64,000 nt of DNA from Mycobacterium sp. HUMS_12744610 (GTDB lineage: Bacteria > Actinomycetota > Actinomycetes > Mycobacteriales > Mycobacteriaceae): assembly GCF_041206865.1 (NCBI RefSeq), contig NZ_JBGEDP010000001.1, positions 186,001 to 250,000 of the forward strand, written 5' to 3'. The position numbers and the translations under genes are program-made. The notes under the pieces were generated by a model that saw only the letters and a list, made by a program, of their open reading frames with translations, was not told where the DNA came from and made no database searches. Below are positions 28,029-37,333 of the stretch, piece by piece (the stretch's first letter is position 1; each line of letters opens with the position of its first letter).

Positions 28029-28834
28029 CCCACGGACCGGGTCTCGGCCAGCACCTCGCGCACGTGTCGGGCCGCGTCCTCGCCCTCGTAGGCGCGCACC
28101 ACGTCCTCGATGCCCCCAGACTGGCGGATGACGCCGTGGTCGATCCACATCGCGGTCTTGCACAGCCGGGCCAGGAATTCGTTGGAGTGGCTGGCGAACA
28201 CCAGGATCCCGGAACGCTCCACCAGGCTCTGCAACCGGGACTGGGCCTTCTTCAGGAAGTCGGCGTCCACCGCGCCGATGCCCTCGTCGAGCAGCAGGAT
28301 CTCGGGGTCGATGCTGGTGACCACGCCCATCGCCAGCCGCACCCGCATCCCGGTGGAGTAGGTGCGCAGCGGCATCGACAGGTAGTCGCCGAGCTCGGTG
28401 AACTCGGCGATCTCGTCGACCTTGGCCAGCATCTGCCTCCGGGTCTGCCCGAGGAACAGGCCGCGGATGATGATGTTCTCGTATCCGGAGATCTCCGGGT
28501 CCATGCCGATGCCGAGGTCGAAGACGGGCGCCACCCGGCCGGTGACCTTCGCCCAGCCGCGGGTGGGCTCGTAGATGCCCGACAGCAGGCGCAGCAGCGT
28601 CGATTTGCCCGCCCCGTTGTGCCCGACCAGGCCGACCCGGTCGCCCAGTTCGAGCGACATGGTGATGTCGCGGAGCGCCTCGACGACGACGACGTTGGAG
28701 TTGTTGCGCCCGATCGTGCCGCCGGCCTTGCCGAGGAAGGCCTTCTTCAGGGAGCGCGACTTGGCGTCGAAGATGGGAAACTCCACCCACGCGTTGTGCG
28801 TCTGGATGTGGGGACCGGAATCGGGCACCGTCAC
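28025..28834 (-). CDS. wzt: Galactan ABC exporter ATPase Wzt (Rv3781 homologue)
   Basis: This 269-residue protein starts at ATG 28834. Walker A is GHNGAGKST (about 70-78), the ABC signature appears as YSTGM, and Walker B is EILLLDEGIGAVD, followed by the switch His in FASHS. The sequence TGRVAPVFDLGIGMDPEISGYENI is typical of polysaccharide-exporter ATPases. There is no C-terminal carbohydrate-binding extension, as for Rv3781. It powers Wzm. It is translationally coupled to glfT1. Confidence 0.93.
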   Translation of the reverse strand: MTVPDSGPHIQTHNAWVEFPIFDAKSRSLKKAFLGKAGGTIGRNNSNVVVVEALRDITMSLELGDRVGLVGHNGAGKSTLLRLLSGIYEPTRGWAKVTGRVAPVFDLGIGMDPEISGYENIIIRGLFLGQTRRQMLAKVDEIAEFTELGDYLSMPLRTYSTGMRVRLAMGVVTSIDPEILLLDEGIGAVDADFLKKAQSRLQSLVERSGILVFASHSNEFLARLCKTAMWIDHGVIRQSGGIEDVVRAYEGEDAARHVREVLAETRSVG

Positions 28835-28849
28835 CTGCTTTGCGACCTC

Positions 28850-29353
28850 TTACAGGTACTGGCCGTGCCCGGACCCGTGCTTGCTCATGCTCGGCGGCAG
28901 CGCGCCCTGACGCATCTGCTCCAGCTGCGCGCGGGCGGCCATCTGCTGGGCGAACAGCGCGGTCTGGATACCGTGGAACAGCCCCTCCAGCCAGCCGACC
29001 AGCTGCGCCTGGGCGATGCGCAGTTCGGCGTCCGACGGGGTGGCGTCCTCGCTGAACGGCAGCGTTAGGCGATCGAGCTCCTCGCGCAGTTCCGGGGCCA
29101 GACCGTCCTCGAGTTCGCGGATGCTGGTGGCGTGGATCTCGCGCAGCCGGTTGCGGCTCGCTTCGTCGAGGGGCGCCACGCGCACCTCCTCGAGCAGTTG
29201 CTTGATCATCGTGCCGATGCGCATCACCTTGGCGGGCTGCTCCACCAGGTCGGTCAACGAGCGTTCGTCGGAGTCGTCGTCCTCGACCGCCATGATCCGC
29301 GGGTCGACGCCGCCGATGACCTCGATGCCGTCATCCTCGTTGCCCGTACTCAA
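28850..29353 (-). CDS. bpa: Bacterial proteasome activator Bpa (PafE)
   Basis: This 167-residue protein is equivalent to Rv3780. Bpa forms a dodecameric ring that opens the 20S proteasome without ATP and promotes degradation of unfolded proteins. The central part is helical (SLTDLVEQPAKVMRIGTMIKQLLEEVR, AQLVGWLEGLFHGIQTALFAQQMAARAQLEQM). The chain ends HGQYL, the C-terminal GQYL tail that docks into the 20S alpha ring and opens the gate. The N-terminus is acidic and probably disordered. Its position beside wzt is conserved. Confidence 0.93.
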   Translation of the reverse strand: MSTGNEDDGIEVIGGVDPRIMAVEDDDSDERSLTDLVEQPAKVMRIGTMIKQLLEEVRVAPLDEASRNRLREIHATSIRELEDGLAPELREELDRLTLPFSEDATPSDAELRIAQAQLVGWLEGLFHGIQTALFAQQMAARAQLEQMRQGALPPSMSKHGSGHGQYL

Positions 29354-29375
29354 TCGGTCACCATCCTTTTGGGAT

Positions 29376-31349
29376 CTAGGCGTGTGGCGCGGCGGCCTTC
29401 CCGCGCCATTCGTAGATTTTGGCGCCGCCGTTGTCGTAGATCAGTTCCCACGACGGCGATTTCTCCAAAGACACTAGCCCGTCGGGCACGGCGAAACCCC
29501 GCACCGTCGGCTTGCTGATCAGGATGTAGCGGATATTGAGTGCCTTGACCGCTTGCACCACCCGCGGATCGGAGACGCCGTTGCGGGCGTAGGCCCAGAT
29601 GATGAAGCGGTTGTAGCCCGGGCCCGCCTGCTGCGGGTAGTCGTAGTGGGTCCACAGCGGGTGTAGGTCGGCCACGGCGTACATCCATGCGGTGCCGTCG
29701 GTGTTGGCGTTGGCGATCAGGGTCTCGCGCGCGCCGGGCAGTTTGGCGAGGTAGGCCATCGCCATCAGGTCGCGCTGGTCGATCATCACCGAGTCGTACT
29801 TGTCGCCGAACAGGAACGCGTGACGCGGGAAGTAGTGCCAGGCGCTCCCCACACCGGCCGCCGCCACCAGGACCGCCGTCGCCGCGGCCCAGGCGCGTTC
29901 CGGCAGCGGCGTGAACCGCGTGCTCAGGCGCTTGGCTCCCCACACGACGGCCCCGACGATCGCGAACAGCGCGACACCGGCGATGGGGGGCAGCAGCAGC
30001 GTGGTGGCGGCCGCCACCCGGCGCGGGTCCTTGTAGAAGAACTCGCCGAGCGCCCCGGCGACCGCGCCGACCGGTCCGCCCAGCGGGGTCCCCGCGTCGA
30101 CGTTGACCACGACCAGCACCAGCCAGGCGGCCAGCGGCCACCAGATCCGCCTGAGCAGCAGGATGAGCCCGCCGATCACCAGCAGCGCGCTCAGCCCGTA
30201 CTGCACCGGGAAGTCGTTGAGGTGGCGTGAGTGCTGGAAGAGGGCGTCGAACAGGCCCCGCCTCTTGCTCAGGTAGGTGAGGAAGGAGTGCCCGGCGATG
30301 ATGTCTTCCTGCTGCTTCACGCTGAGGAACTGCGGCAGCATGATCAGGCCGACCACGACCGCGACGCCGGCCAGGGTCAAAAAGTCGGCGAGCCGCCCGC
30401 GCACCGGGTGCCATAGCGCGTCGAGCAGCCACCACGCCAACAGGAACAACCCGACGACGATCCCGCCGGTGATGTGCACCGAGAACGTGCCGACCAGCGC
30501 CAGGATCGCCGCCGGAATGCGGTCGCGGTGGCGCAGCGTCGACGTGGTCAGCACCATGGTCGGCACCGCGACACCGTAGGCCGCGAGGTTGGGCATCGCG
30601 GCGACGTCGAACTCGACGTAGGGCACCGCGGTGAACGACGCCGACAGCACCGCCGCGGTCGCCGACGCCCCCGCGGTGCGCCACACCGTCGTGCGTGAAC
30701 GCAGCAGGCGCCAGGTGAGAACGGCCGCGCTGACCGGGAACAGCCAGACCGCCGCCGCGACCGAGTTCAGCGTGTAGCCGGTGGTCGGCGCCGCCCCGGT
30801 GAGCTGACAGAACACCGCGGTCAGCGCGTGGAAGACCGAGGGGTAGTACAGCAGGGCCTGCGTCTCGACGTTGCGCAGCTCGCCCATGTGGGTGGAGGAG
30901 GCCTGGCCGGTGTCGAGGATGAACCGCACGGTGTTGGCGTGCCACACCGAGTCCCAGGTGCTAGGGATGGTCTGCCAGTGCGCGCCGAGGCCGCGCCAGG
31001 CGGCCCACATGATCAGCAGCGCACCCAGCAGCACGCCGGCGGCCACGGCCAACGCCGGCCCGCGGCCGATCCCGCGGGCTTCCGCCGCGCTGTCCCGGTA
31101 TCGGGCGAGCAGCAGCTGCAGCCCCGTCATCGCCGCGCCCGCCAGCACCAGCGTGGCCAGCGCGGTCCAGCCGTTCCACGGGACTCCGACCGCACCCAGC
31201 GGGATGATCGCCAGTGCGACCATGCCGTAGGTCAGCGGCGGCCCGACCGCGATGGCGACCGGCCAGCTCAGCTGACTGATGCGTGCGACGATGGTGCCCG
31301 GTGCGATCAGCAGGAACAGTGCGATCAGCGTTCCGAACCAGAAACCCAC
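29376..31349 (-). CDS. GT-C-type integral membrane protein (Rv3779 homologue)
   Basis: This 657-residue protein starts from GTG 31349 ([18 protein letters not shown]). The frame is open much further upstream, across the start of Rv3778c, and that part is discarded. It has about twelve hydrophobic segments, a periplasmic loop after TM4 ([18 protein letters not shown]) that carries the acidic residue typical of GT-C enzymes, and a C-terminal soluble part ([26 protein letters not shown]). This is the DUF6541 architecture. Rv3779 has been linked to polyprenyl-phosphomannose synthesis and galactosamine modification; I treat the precise reaction as unsettled. Confidence 0.82.
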   Translation of the reverse strand: MGFWFGTLIALFLLIAPGTIVARISQLSWPVAIAVGPPLTYGMVALAIIPLGAVGVPWNGWTALATLVLAGAAMTGLQLLLARYRDSAAEARGIGRGPALAVAAGVLLGALLIMWAAWRGLGAHWQTIPSTWDSVWHANTVRFILDTGQASSTHMGELRNVETQALLYYPSVFHALTAVFCQLTGAAPTTGYTLNSVAAAVWLFPVSAAVLTWRLLRSRTTVWRTAGASATAAVLSASFTAVPYVEFDVAAMPNLAAYGVAVPTMVLTTSTLRHRDRIPAAILALVGTFSVHITGGIVVGLFLLAWWLLDALWHPVRGRLADFLTLAGVAVVVGLIMLPQFLSVKQQEDIIAGHSFLTYLSKRRGLFDALFQHSRHLNDFPVQYGLSALLVIGGLILLLRRIWWPLAAWLVLVVVNVDAGTPLGGPVGAVAGALGEFFYKDPRRVAAATTLLLPPIAGVALFAIVGAVVWGAKRLSTRFTPLPERAWAAATAVLVAAAGVGSAWHYFPRHAFLFGDKYDSVMIDQRDLMAMAYLAKLPGARETLIANANTDGTAWMYAVADLHPLWTHYDYPQQAGPGYNRFIIWAYARNGVSDPRVVQAVKALNIRYILISKPTVRGFAVPDGLVSLEKSPSWELIYDNGGAKIYEWRGKAAAPHA

Positions 31350-31466
31350 CGGACTAGTATGGCTGCCCGGGTGCCTCGGCTCGGGATGCCACTGTCTGGC
31401 CGGAATGTCTGGGCACCCGCTACCGTCACAATTTCGCGGAATGGCGAAAGCTCTAAGGTGGCTGGC

Positions 31467-32663
31467 ATGGCTTACGACGTCGCCCGGGTGCGCGGATTGC
31501 ATCCTTCGCTGGGTGACGGGTGGGTGCACTTCGACGCTCCGACCGGAATGCTGATCCCCGATTCGGTCGCTACCACGGTGTCGACGGCTTTCCGCAGGTC
31601 CAGTCCCAGCATGGCGGGCGCACACCCGTCGGCGCAGCGCAGCGCGGCCATCCTGGACGCGGCGCGCGCGGCGGTTGCCGACCTGTTCAATGCCGACCCG
31701 GCCGGCGTCGTGCTGGGCGCCGATCGCGCAATCTTGTTGTCCGCGTTGGCCGAAGCGTCGTCCTCGCGCGCGGGCCTGGGCTACGAGGTGGTCGTCAGCC
31801 GCCTCGACGACGAGGCCAACATCGCCCCGTGGCTGCGGGCGGCGCACCGCTACGGCGCCAAGGTGAAGTGGGCCGAGGTCGACATCGAGACCGGTGAGCT
31901 GCCGACGTGGCAGTGGGAGAGCCTGGTGGGCAAGTCCACCCGGCTCGTCGCGGTCACCTCGGCGTCGGCGACGCTGGGCACGGTCACCGATCTGCGGGCG
32001 ATGACCAAACTGGTGCACGACGTCGGCGGGCTGGTGGTGGTCGACCATTCCGCCGCCGCGCCCTACCGGTTGCTCGACGTCAAGGAGACCGACGTCGACG
32101 TGGTGGCGGTGAACGCCGCGGCCTGGGGTGGTCCGCCGGTGGGGGCGATGGTGTTCCGCGATCCGGCGATGATCAACTCGTGCGCCTCGGTCTCCACGGA
32201 CCCGCGGGCCACCGGACCGGCCCGACTCGAGGTCGGCGCGCACCAGTTCGGTCTGCTGGCCGGGGCGGTCGCCAGCATCGAGTACCTGGCGGCCCTCGAC
32301 GAGTCCGCGCGCGGCGCCCGCCGCGAACGCCTGCCGCTGTCAATGCAGTCCGCCGGTGCCTATCTGAACCGCGTCTTCGACTACCTGATGGTGTCGCTGC
32401 GGTCGCTGCCGCTGGTGATGCTGATCGGCCAGCCGGAGTCGCGGATACCGGTGGTCAGCTTCGCCGTGCAGGACGTGCCCGCCGAGCGGGTGATGCAACG
32501 GCTCACCGACAACGGCATCCTGGCCGTGATCGACGAGACCTCGCGCGCGTTCGACGTGCTGGGGGTCAACGACATCGGCGGCGCCGTCACGGTCGGGCTG
32601 GCGCACTACTCGACGACGGCCGAGGTCGACCAGTTGGTGCGCGCGCTAGCGTCTCTGGGTTAG
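31467..32663 (+). CDS. Class V aminotransferase-fold protein lacking the PLP lysine (Rv3778c homologue)
   Basis: This 398-residue protein starts at ATG 31467 with AAGGTGG upstream. It has the cysteine-desulfurase/aminotransferase class V fold: [15 protein letters not shown], the cofactor-side Asp-His in [19 protein letters not shown], and [18 protein letters not shown] at the end. Where SufS/NifS enzymes have the PLP Schiff-base motif S-x-H-K-x-x-GPxGxG, this protein reads [16 protein letters not shown], with no lysine. It may therefore bind no PLP covalently, or use another role. As I remember Rv3778c, it has the same substitution, which would make this an ancestral feature. It converges with the oxidoreductase at 32660, overlapping by four bases. 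Confidence 0.82.
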   Translation: MAYDVARVRGLHPSLGDGWVHFDAPTGMLIPDSVATTVSTAFRRSSPSMAGAHPSAQRSAAILDAARAAVADLFNADPAGVVLGADRAILLSALAEASSSRAGLGYEVVVSRLDDEANIAPWLRAAHRYGAKVKWAEVDIETGELPTWQWESLVGKSTRLVAVTSASATLGTVTDLRAMTKLVHDVGGLVVVDHSAAAPYRLLDVKETDVDVVAVNAAAWGGPPVGAMVFRDPAMINSCASVSTDPRATGPARLEVGAHQFGLLAGAVASIEYLAALDESARGARRERLPLSMQSAGAYLNRVFDYLMVSLRSLPLVMLIGQPESRIPVVSFAVQDVPAERVMQRLTDNGILAVIDETSRAFDVLGVNDIGGAVTVGLAHYSTTAEVDQLVRALASLG

Positions 32664-33631
32664 ACGGTCAGCAGGATCTTGCCGGTCACTTTGCCGTCCA
32701 CCATCTGCCGGTGCGCGTCGCCGGCCCGCTCGATGGGCAGTCGCGCGCCGATCACCGGCCGCACCCGGCCGTCGGCGATCATGGGCCACACCGCGTCCCG
32801 CACCGCCCGCACGATCTCGGTCTTGCTGTTGGGTCCGCTCACCGGACGGGCGCGAAGCGTGGTGCCGATGACCCGCAATCGCTTGGCCAGCAGCGTGCCG
32901 AGGTTGAGCTCGGCCTTGACCCCGCCCTGCATGCCGATGACCACCAGCTGCCCATCGGTGGCCAGCGCGTCGAGGTTGCGGTCCAGGTAGGCCGCGCCCA
33001 TGATGTCGAGTATCACGTCCGCGCCGCCGGTGTCCTCGCGCAGCCGGGCGACGAAGTCCTCCTCGCGGTAGTTGATCAGGATCTCGGCGCCCAGCTCGCG
33101 GCAGAACTCGAGCTTGTCCGCCGATCCGGCAGTGACGGCCACCCGGGCGCCCAGCGCCCGCGCGACCTGGGTGGCGTGGCTCCCGATGCCGCTGGACCCG
33201 CCGTGGATTAACAGCAGCTGCCCTTCGCCCAGGTGGGCGGTCATCACCAGGTTCGACCACACCGTGCACGCCACCTCGGGCAACCCGGCGGCGTCGACGA
33301 GGTCGACCCCGTCCGGGACCGGCAGCACCTGCCCGGCCGGGACGGCGACGCGCTCGGCATATCCACCGCCGGCCAGTAGCGCGCAAACCTCTTGTCCCAC
33401 AGACCATTCGGAGACTTCAGGACCGACCTCGGCGACGACGCCGGAGACCTCCATGCCGATGGTCTCGCTGGCTCCCGGCGGGGGCGGGTACTTCCCGGCG
33501 GCCTGCAGCACGTCGGCGCGGTTGACGCCCGCGGCGCGGACCTCGATCAGCACCTCGCCGCTGCCGGCGGAGACGTCGGCAACCTCCTGCCAGGACAGCC
33601 GGTCGGGGGATTCGGCGACGATGGCGCGCAT
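32660..33631 (-). CDS. NAD(P)H:quinone oxidoreductase, zinc-free MDR family (Rv3777 homologue)
   Basis: This 323-residue protein starts at ATG 33631 ([17 protein letters not shown]). A longer open frame to 34033 is the shadow of a pseudogene. It has the GroES-like N-terminal domain ([25 protein letters not shown]) and the Rossmann cofactor motif [23 protein letters not shown]. Zinc ligands of alcohol dehydrogenases are absent, which places it in the quinone oxidoreductase/PIG3-like group. Substrates are unknown. It converges on Rv3778c. Confidence 0.88.
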   Translation of the reverse strand: MRAIVAESPDRLSWQEVADVSAGSGEVLIEVRAAGVNRADVLQAAGKYPPPPGASETIGMEVSGVVAEVGPEVSEWSVGQEVCALLAGGGYAERVAVPAGQVLPVPDGVDLVDAAGLPEVACTVWSNLVMTAHLGEGQLLLIHGGSSGIGSHATQVARALGARVAVTAGSADKLEFCRELGAEILINYREEDFVARLREDTGGADVILDIMGAAYLDRNLDALATDGQLVVIGMQGGVKAELNLGTLLAKRLRVIGTTLRARPVSGPNSKTEIVRAVRDAVWPMIADGRVRPVIGARLPIERAGDAHRQMVDGKVTGKILLTV

Positions 33632-33667
33632 GCCGGTCACGCTACTAGTCCCGTTACCCTGGTCAGC

Positions 33668-33754
33668 GGTGGCGTGGCAGAGCGGCCTAATGCACTCGCC
33701 TTGAAAGCGAGAGACGGCTAACACCGTCCGGGGGTTCAAATCCCTCCGCCACCG
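33668..33754 (+). tRNA. tRNA-Ser(TGA)
   Basis: Acceptor arms GGTGGCG (33668-33674) and CGCCACC (33747-33753) pair perfectly. The anticodon stem CTCGC/GCGAG encloses the loop CTTGAAA, giving anticodon TGA. A long variable arm (GACGGCTAACACCGTC) marks a class II tRNA, and the T arm is GGGGGTTCAAATCCCTC. CCA is not fully encoded. Confidence 0.95.
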
Positions 33755-33759
33755 CCGGT

Positions 33760-34142
33760 TTAGTGGGCGGTCTCGTGCAGCGTCGGGGCGTAGCGCAGCA
33801 CCGCGCCGACACCGTCGGCCGGGGCGAGGCGCTCGTCGGTGCGCACCAGCGACGCCCCGATGGACACCGCGAGCATCGGCGGCGCCTCGTCGGCGCGGAA
33901 GGTCTTGGCCGGCGCGGCGCCGACGTCGCCGATCACCAGAGGTCGGCGCCGCGTGGTCGACCACGGCCAGCAGATAGTCCGGACGCCCGAAGCCCTGTTC
34001 GACGACGGGCACGACGTAGGGCAGCTCGGACACCCGGACGACGGTCTCGGCGGTCGGCCGCTGCAGGTTGCTCGTTGACCAGGACGCCCGCCGCCCCGGC
34101 CACCACGGCCCATTGCGGCAGTGTTCCCACCGCCGCCCGGTG
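33760..34142 (-). pseudogene. Rv2629-like (baeRF-type release-factor-related) gene remnant
   Basis: Three pieces in different frames line up with Rv2629, a DosR-regulon protein with an archaeal-release-factor-like fold. Near 34130-34070 is an N-terminal piece ending AGAAGVLVNEQ. A middle piece contains RVSELPYVVPVVEQGFGRP and DYLLAVVDHA. From about 33945 to the TAA at 33760 is the C-terminal piece LVIGDVGAAPAKTFRADEAPPM to DGVGAVLRYAPT. The long central domain is deleted and the first ~80 residues are missing. At least one single-base frameshift (near 34070) and the large deletion make it non-functional. It lies directly downstream of a frameshifted lipE. Confidence 0.7.
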
Positions 34143-35392
34143 TCAACCGATCGGAATCTCCGCGGCGATCGTGTCCATCAGCGCGGTGTAGCGGCGCAGC
34201 TCGGGATCGCGCCCCGGCTTGCCGCTGCTGATGACGCCGGCGGCCAGGCCGCGCTGCGGGTCGGCCCACATCGCGATGTTGGCCAGGCCGAGGTTGCCGA
34301 ACGCGGCCGGCGCGTTGCGCCCGAACGGCCCGAAGCGGTTCGTCCCGAGCATGTACCCGGTGCCCCAGCGGGCAGGCATCAGGCCCGTCGCCACGTCCGG
34401 CCGCAGCCGTCGGCATTGGCGCACCGCGCCGCGCAGGGTCGCCTCGCTCAGCACCCGCACCCCGTCGAGTTCGCCTCCGCGGCGCAAGATTTCGGCGAAC
34501 CGGGACAGCTCGTCGGCGGTCGATATCGTGTTCGACGACGGCACGATGGTCGTCAGGAACATCGGGGTGTTGGTGTAGGGGATGATCTCGTGCACGTTCC
34601 GCCGATCGCCTTGCGGAAGATCTTCGCCAGGACCGGCGGCAGCGGCCGGCCGGTCGCGTGGCTCGGCGCGACCAGCCCGACGTCTTCCTTGGCCACACCG
34701 AAGTTCGTCCACCGGAAGTCCAGCGGGTCGAGGATCTCGGTGGCCAGGATCTCGCGGATCTCCTTGCCGGTGGCCCGCCAGACGATCTCGCGGATCAACG
34801 GGCCCCAGGTCAGCGCGTGGTACATGTGCACCAGGCCCGGCCGGTAGAGCGGGCGCAACTCGCTCAGCTTCTCCAGCGCGTAGTCGTGGTCGTCGGCGCG
34901 CTTGACGTCCGGCCGCGGCCCGGTCGGGAAGGGCAGGCCGGCGCTGTGCGTCAGCACATGCCGGATCGTGATGCGATCCTTGCCGTGGCTGGTGAACGTG
35001 GGCAGGTACTCGCAGACCCGGTCGTCCAGGGCGAAGGCGCCGCGCTCGACGAGCCTGTGGACCACGGTCGCCGCCACGCCCTTGGCCGCCGAGTACACGC
35101 AGAACGGCGTGTCCGTGCCTACCGGAACCTGCTCGGCGTCCGGCGGGTCGGTCGGGGCGTTGCCCCACCCGTGGCCGATCGCCCGGTTGAGCACCACCCG
35201 CCCGTTATGCCGCAGGCACACCTGGATCGCCGGGTGCATGCCGCCCTCATACCAGTGCCGCGCGGCCGCCCAGATGCGTTCGACGGCGGCGCGGTCGATG
35301 CCGGAATGGTCCTCGTCGCCGATCGCGGTCACCGAGTCCAGGTCGGCCGGGACGCGGATCTTGCCGTCGGGGGTCTGGGGCTGGGGCGTCAC
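34143..35392 (-). pseudogene. lipE: lipE-type serine hydrolase/beta-lactamase-family esterase, frameshifted
   Basis: Starting at ATG 35392, the frame gives a class C beta-lactamase-like esterase: the active-site SxxK motif in FCVYSAAKGVAATVVHRL, then ITIRHVLTHSAGLPF and a YHALTWG segment (the YxN-equivalent region). Near 34599 the frame breaks. One base appears to be missing, after which the next frame carries the natural C-terminus (NVHEIIPYTNTPMFLTTIVPSS to DTIAAEIPIG) to TGA 34143. Restored length would be about 415 residues, as for Rv3775 LipE. Neighbours (echA21 upstream) agree with that synteny. Either a real inactivation or a sequencing indel. Confidence 0.8.
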
Positions 35393-35411
35393 CCCAGCGA
35401 GGGTACGTGCC

Positions 35412-36245
35412 TCACTCGCCCTTGAAGTTCGGCGGCCGCTTCTCGAACGTCGCCGAGATGCCCTCGGTCAGGTCCTTCGACGGCAGGAACGCGGCGTTCC
35501 AGGCGGCGACGTAGCGCAGGCTCTCCGAGACCGCCGCGACGCGTTGCTGGTCGAGGACGTCCTTGATCCCGTGCACGGCCAGGGGCGGGTTGGCGGCGAT
35601 CTCGGCGGCGGTGGCGTGCGCGGCGGCCAGGGTGGCCTCGGCGTCGCCGAACACGTCGTTGACCAGGCCGATCTTCTCTGCGCGGGCGGCGTCGATGTCC
35701 TTGCCGGTGAGCGCGAGCTCGCGCAGGTGCCCGTCGTTCAGGATCATCGGCAGGCGGGCCAGGCTGCCGACGTCGGCGACGATCGCCAGCTTGACCTCCC
35801 GGACCGAGAACTTGGCGTCGGCGCTGGCGTAGCGGATGTCGACGGCGGAGATCAGGTCGACGCCGCCTCCGATGCACCAGCCGTGCACCGCGGCGATGGT
35901 GGGGGTGCGGCAGTCGGCGACCGCGCTGATCGCGTTCTGCATGCGCCTGATCTCGGCGTGGAACTCCGCGCGCGGGCGGGCCAGCGCGTCGCCGGCCAGC
36001 AGCGGGGTGAACGTACCGCCCATCGCGGGCACGTCCAGGCCGTAGCTGAAGTTCTTCCCGGACCCGGTGATGACGATGGCCCGCACGTCGCGGTCGGCGT
36101 CCAGGGCGGCGAACAGCTCGGGCATCTCCGACCAGAACGCGGGCCCCATCGCGTTGCCCTTGCCGGGCCCGATCAGCGTCACCCGCGCGACGTGGTCCTG
36201 GGTGTCGACGGTGACCGATTCGTACGCTCTTGCTTCGTGGGCCAT
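35412..36245 (-). CDS. echA21: Enoyl-CoA hydratase/isomerase EchA21
   Basis: This 277-residue crotonase-fold protein starts at ATG 36245 (MAHEARAYESVTVD); the ten-codon extension to 36275 is less likely. The oxyanion-hole segments are GSGKNFSYGLDVPAM and AAVHGWCIGGGVDLISAVDIRYAS. The second catalytic position lies in VREVKLAIVADVGSLARLPMI, where Asp replaces the Glu usual in hydratases, a pattern also found in dienoyl-CoA isomerases. It therefore may isomerise dienoyl-CoA. Position next to lipE and the Rv3773c homologue matches Rv3774. Confidence 0.87.
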   Translation of the reverse strand: MAHEARAYESVTVDTQDHVARVTLIGPGKGNAMGPAFWSEMPELFAALDADRDVRAIVITGSGKNFSYGLDVPAMGGTFTPLLAGDALARPRAEFHAEIRRMQNAISAVADCRTPTIAAVHGWCIGGGVDLISAVDIRYASADAKFSVREVKLAIVADVGSLARLPMILNDGHLRELALTGKDIDAARAEKIGLVNDVFGDAEATLAAAHATAAEIAANPPLAVHGIKDVLDQQRVAAVSESLRYVAAWNAAFLPSKDLTEGISATFEKRPPNFKGE

Positions 36246-36268
36246 GCCGAGACCGTAGCGTGACGCAC

Positions 36269-36859
36269 ATGCCACGCGATTTGCGACCCGGACCAGACTC
36301 CCCGCCGACCGACGAGCTGGAAAGCGCCGAGGCCTGCCTGGCGGTGCTGCAGCACGTCGTGCACCCCATCGCCAGCGACGACCTGTCCCGCAAGACGCCG
36401 TGTTCCGAATACGACGTGCGCCAGCTGACCGGGCACCTGCTCAACTCCATCCGGGCGCTCGGGGGCATGGTCGGCGCCGACATCCCGGCGGGCGAGGACT
36501 CCGACTCGGTGGAGCGCCAGATCGTGGGCGCGGCCCGGCCGGCGCTGGACGCCTGGCGCCGGCGCGGCCTGGACGGCAGCGTGGCATTCGGCAACGGCAA
36601 GATGGCGGCCCGGGATGCCTGCGCGGCGTGGTCGCTCGAATTCCTGGTCCACGCCTGGGATTACGCCAAGGCCGTGGGCCACGACGTCGACGTCCGCGAA
36701 CCGCTGGCCGAGTACGTGCTGGAGCTGGGGCACCGGATCGTCAAGCCGGAGCTGCGTGCCATGGCCGGGTTCGACGACCCGGTGGAGGCGCCCGAGGGGG
36801 CCGGCGCGCTGGACCGGCTGGTGGCGTTCACCGGCCGCAACCCGGCCCGGGCCAAGTGA
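36269..36859 (+). CDS. TIGR03086-type, DinB/maleylpyruvate-isomerase N-domain protein (Rv3773c homologue)
   Basis: This 196-residue protein starts at ATG 36269, 23 bp from the divergent echA21 start. It has the four-helix mycothiol-dependent isomerase/DinB fold signature of the TIGR03086 family: TPCSEYDVRQLTGHLLNSI near residue 45 and SLEFLVHAWDYAKAVG near 120, with the His residues that bind metal. Such proteins are thought to use mycothiol or a divalent metal. The substrate is unknown. Confidence 0.82.
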   Translation: MPRDLRPGPDSPPTDELESAEACLAVLQHVVHPIASDDLSRKTPCSEYDVRQLTGHLLNSIRALGGMVGADIPAGEDSDSVERQIVGAARPALDAWRRRGLDGSVAFGNGKMAARDACAAWSLEFLVHAWDYAKAVGHDVDVREPLAEYVLELGHRIVKPELRAMAGFDDPVEAPEGAGALDRLVAFTGRNPARAK

Positions 36860-36871
36860 GGCCGGGTAGCC

Positions 36872-37333
36872 CTACACCCGCTCGAGGTAGAAGTAGTAAT
36901 AGCGGCCGTCATCCAGCACGCCCTTGCCGTTCATGATGCCCATCACCGCGTCGTCGTCGACGGCCTTGAAGTGGTCGTGCACGGGCTGGCCGTCGTAGAC
37001 CATCGTGGCGGTGACCTCGCCGCGGAACTCTTCGAGCCACAGGCTGGCCTCGCCCTTGCCCATCTCCTTGTTGGAGAACTTGTTTCCGTCGGCGTCCAGG
37101 CAGACCAGCGGCTGAACGTCGCGGGTGGATTTGAACGTCTTGCCGAACCAGCCGACCTTTTCCAGTTGGCCGTTCATCTTGTGTCCGGTGACGAACTCGC
37201 CGCCCTTCCACTCGCCGATCATCTGCTCGACGGTCGCGGGCCGCAGGCTCGCCCAGAACTCGTCGAGTTCGGCGTCGGGAATCGCGCCGTCGCGTTCCTT
37301 GAGCTCGGTGAACTTCCTGCGGGCCAGGGTCAT
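36872..37333 (-). CDS. DUF4334 (GXWXG) domain protein
   Basis: This 153-residue protein starts at ATG 37333, overlapping the hisC2 stop as ATGA with AGGAG upstream. It shows the family features MIGEWKGGEFVTGHKMNG (the GxWxG-type motif), GWFGKTFKSTRDVQPLVC and a C-terminal VHDHFKAVDDDAVMGIMNGKG followed by YYYFYLERV. This is probably a lipocalin-like beta barrel. Tight coupling to hisC2 suggests co-regulation, but no function is known. Confidence 0.8.
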   Translation of the reverse strand: MTLARRKFTELKERDGAIPDAELDEFWASLRPATVEQMIGEWKGGEFVTGHKMNGQLEKVGWFGKTFKSTRDVQPLVCLDADGNKFSNKEMGKGEASLWLEEFRGEVTATMVYDGQPVHDHFKAVDDDAVMGIMNGKGVLDDGRYYYFYLERV

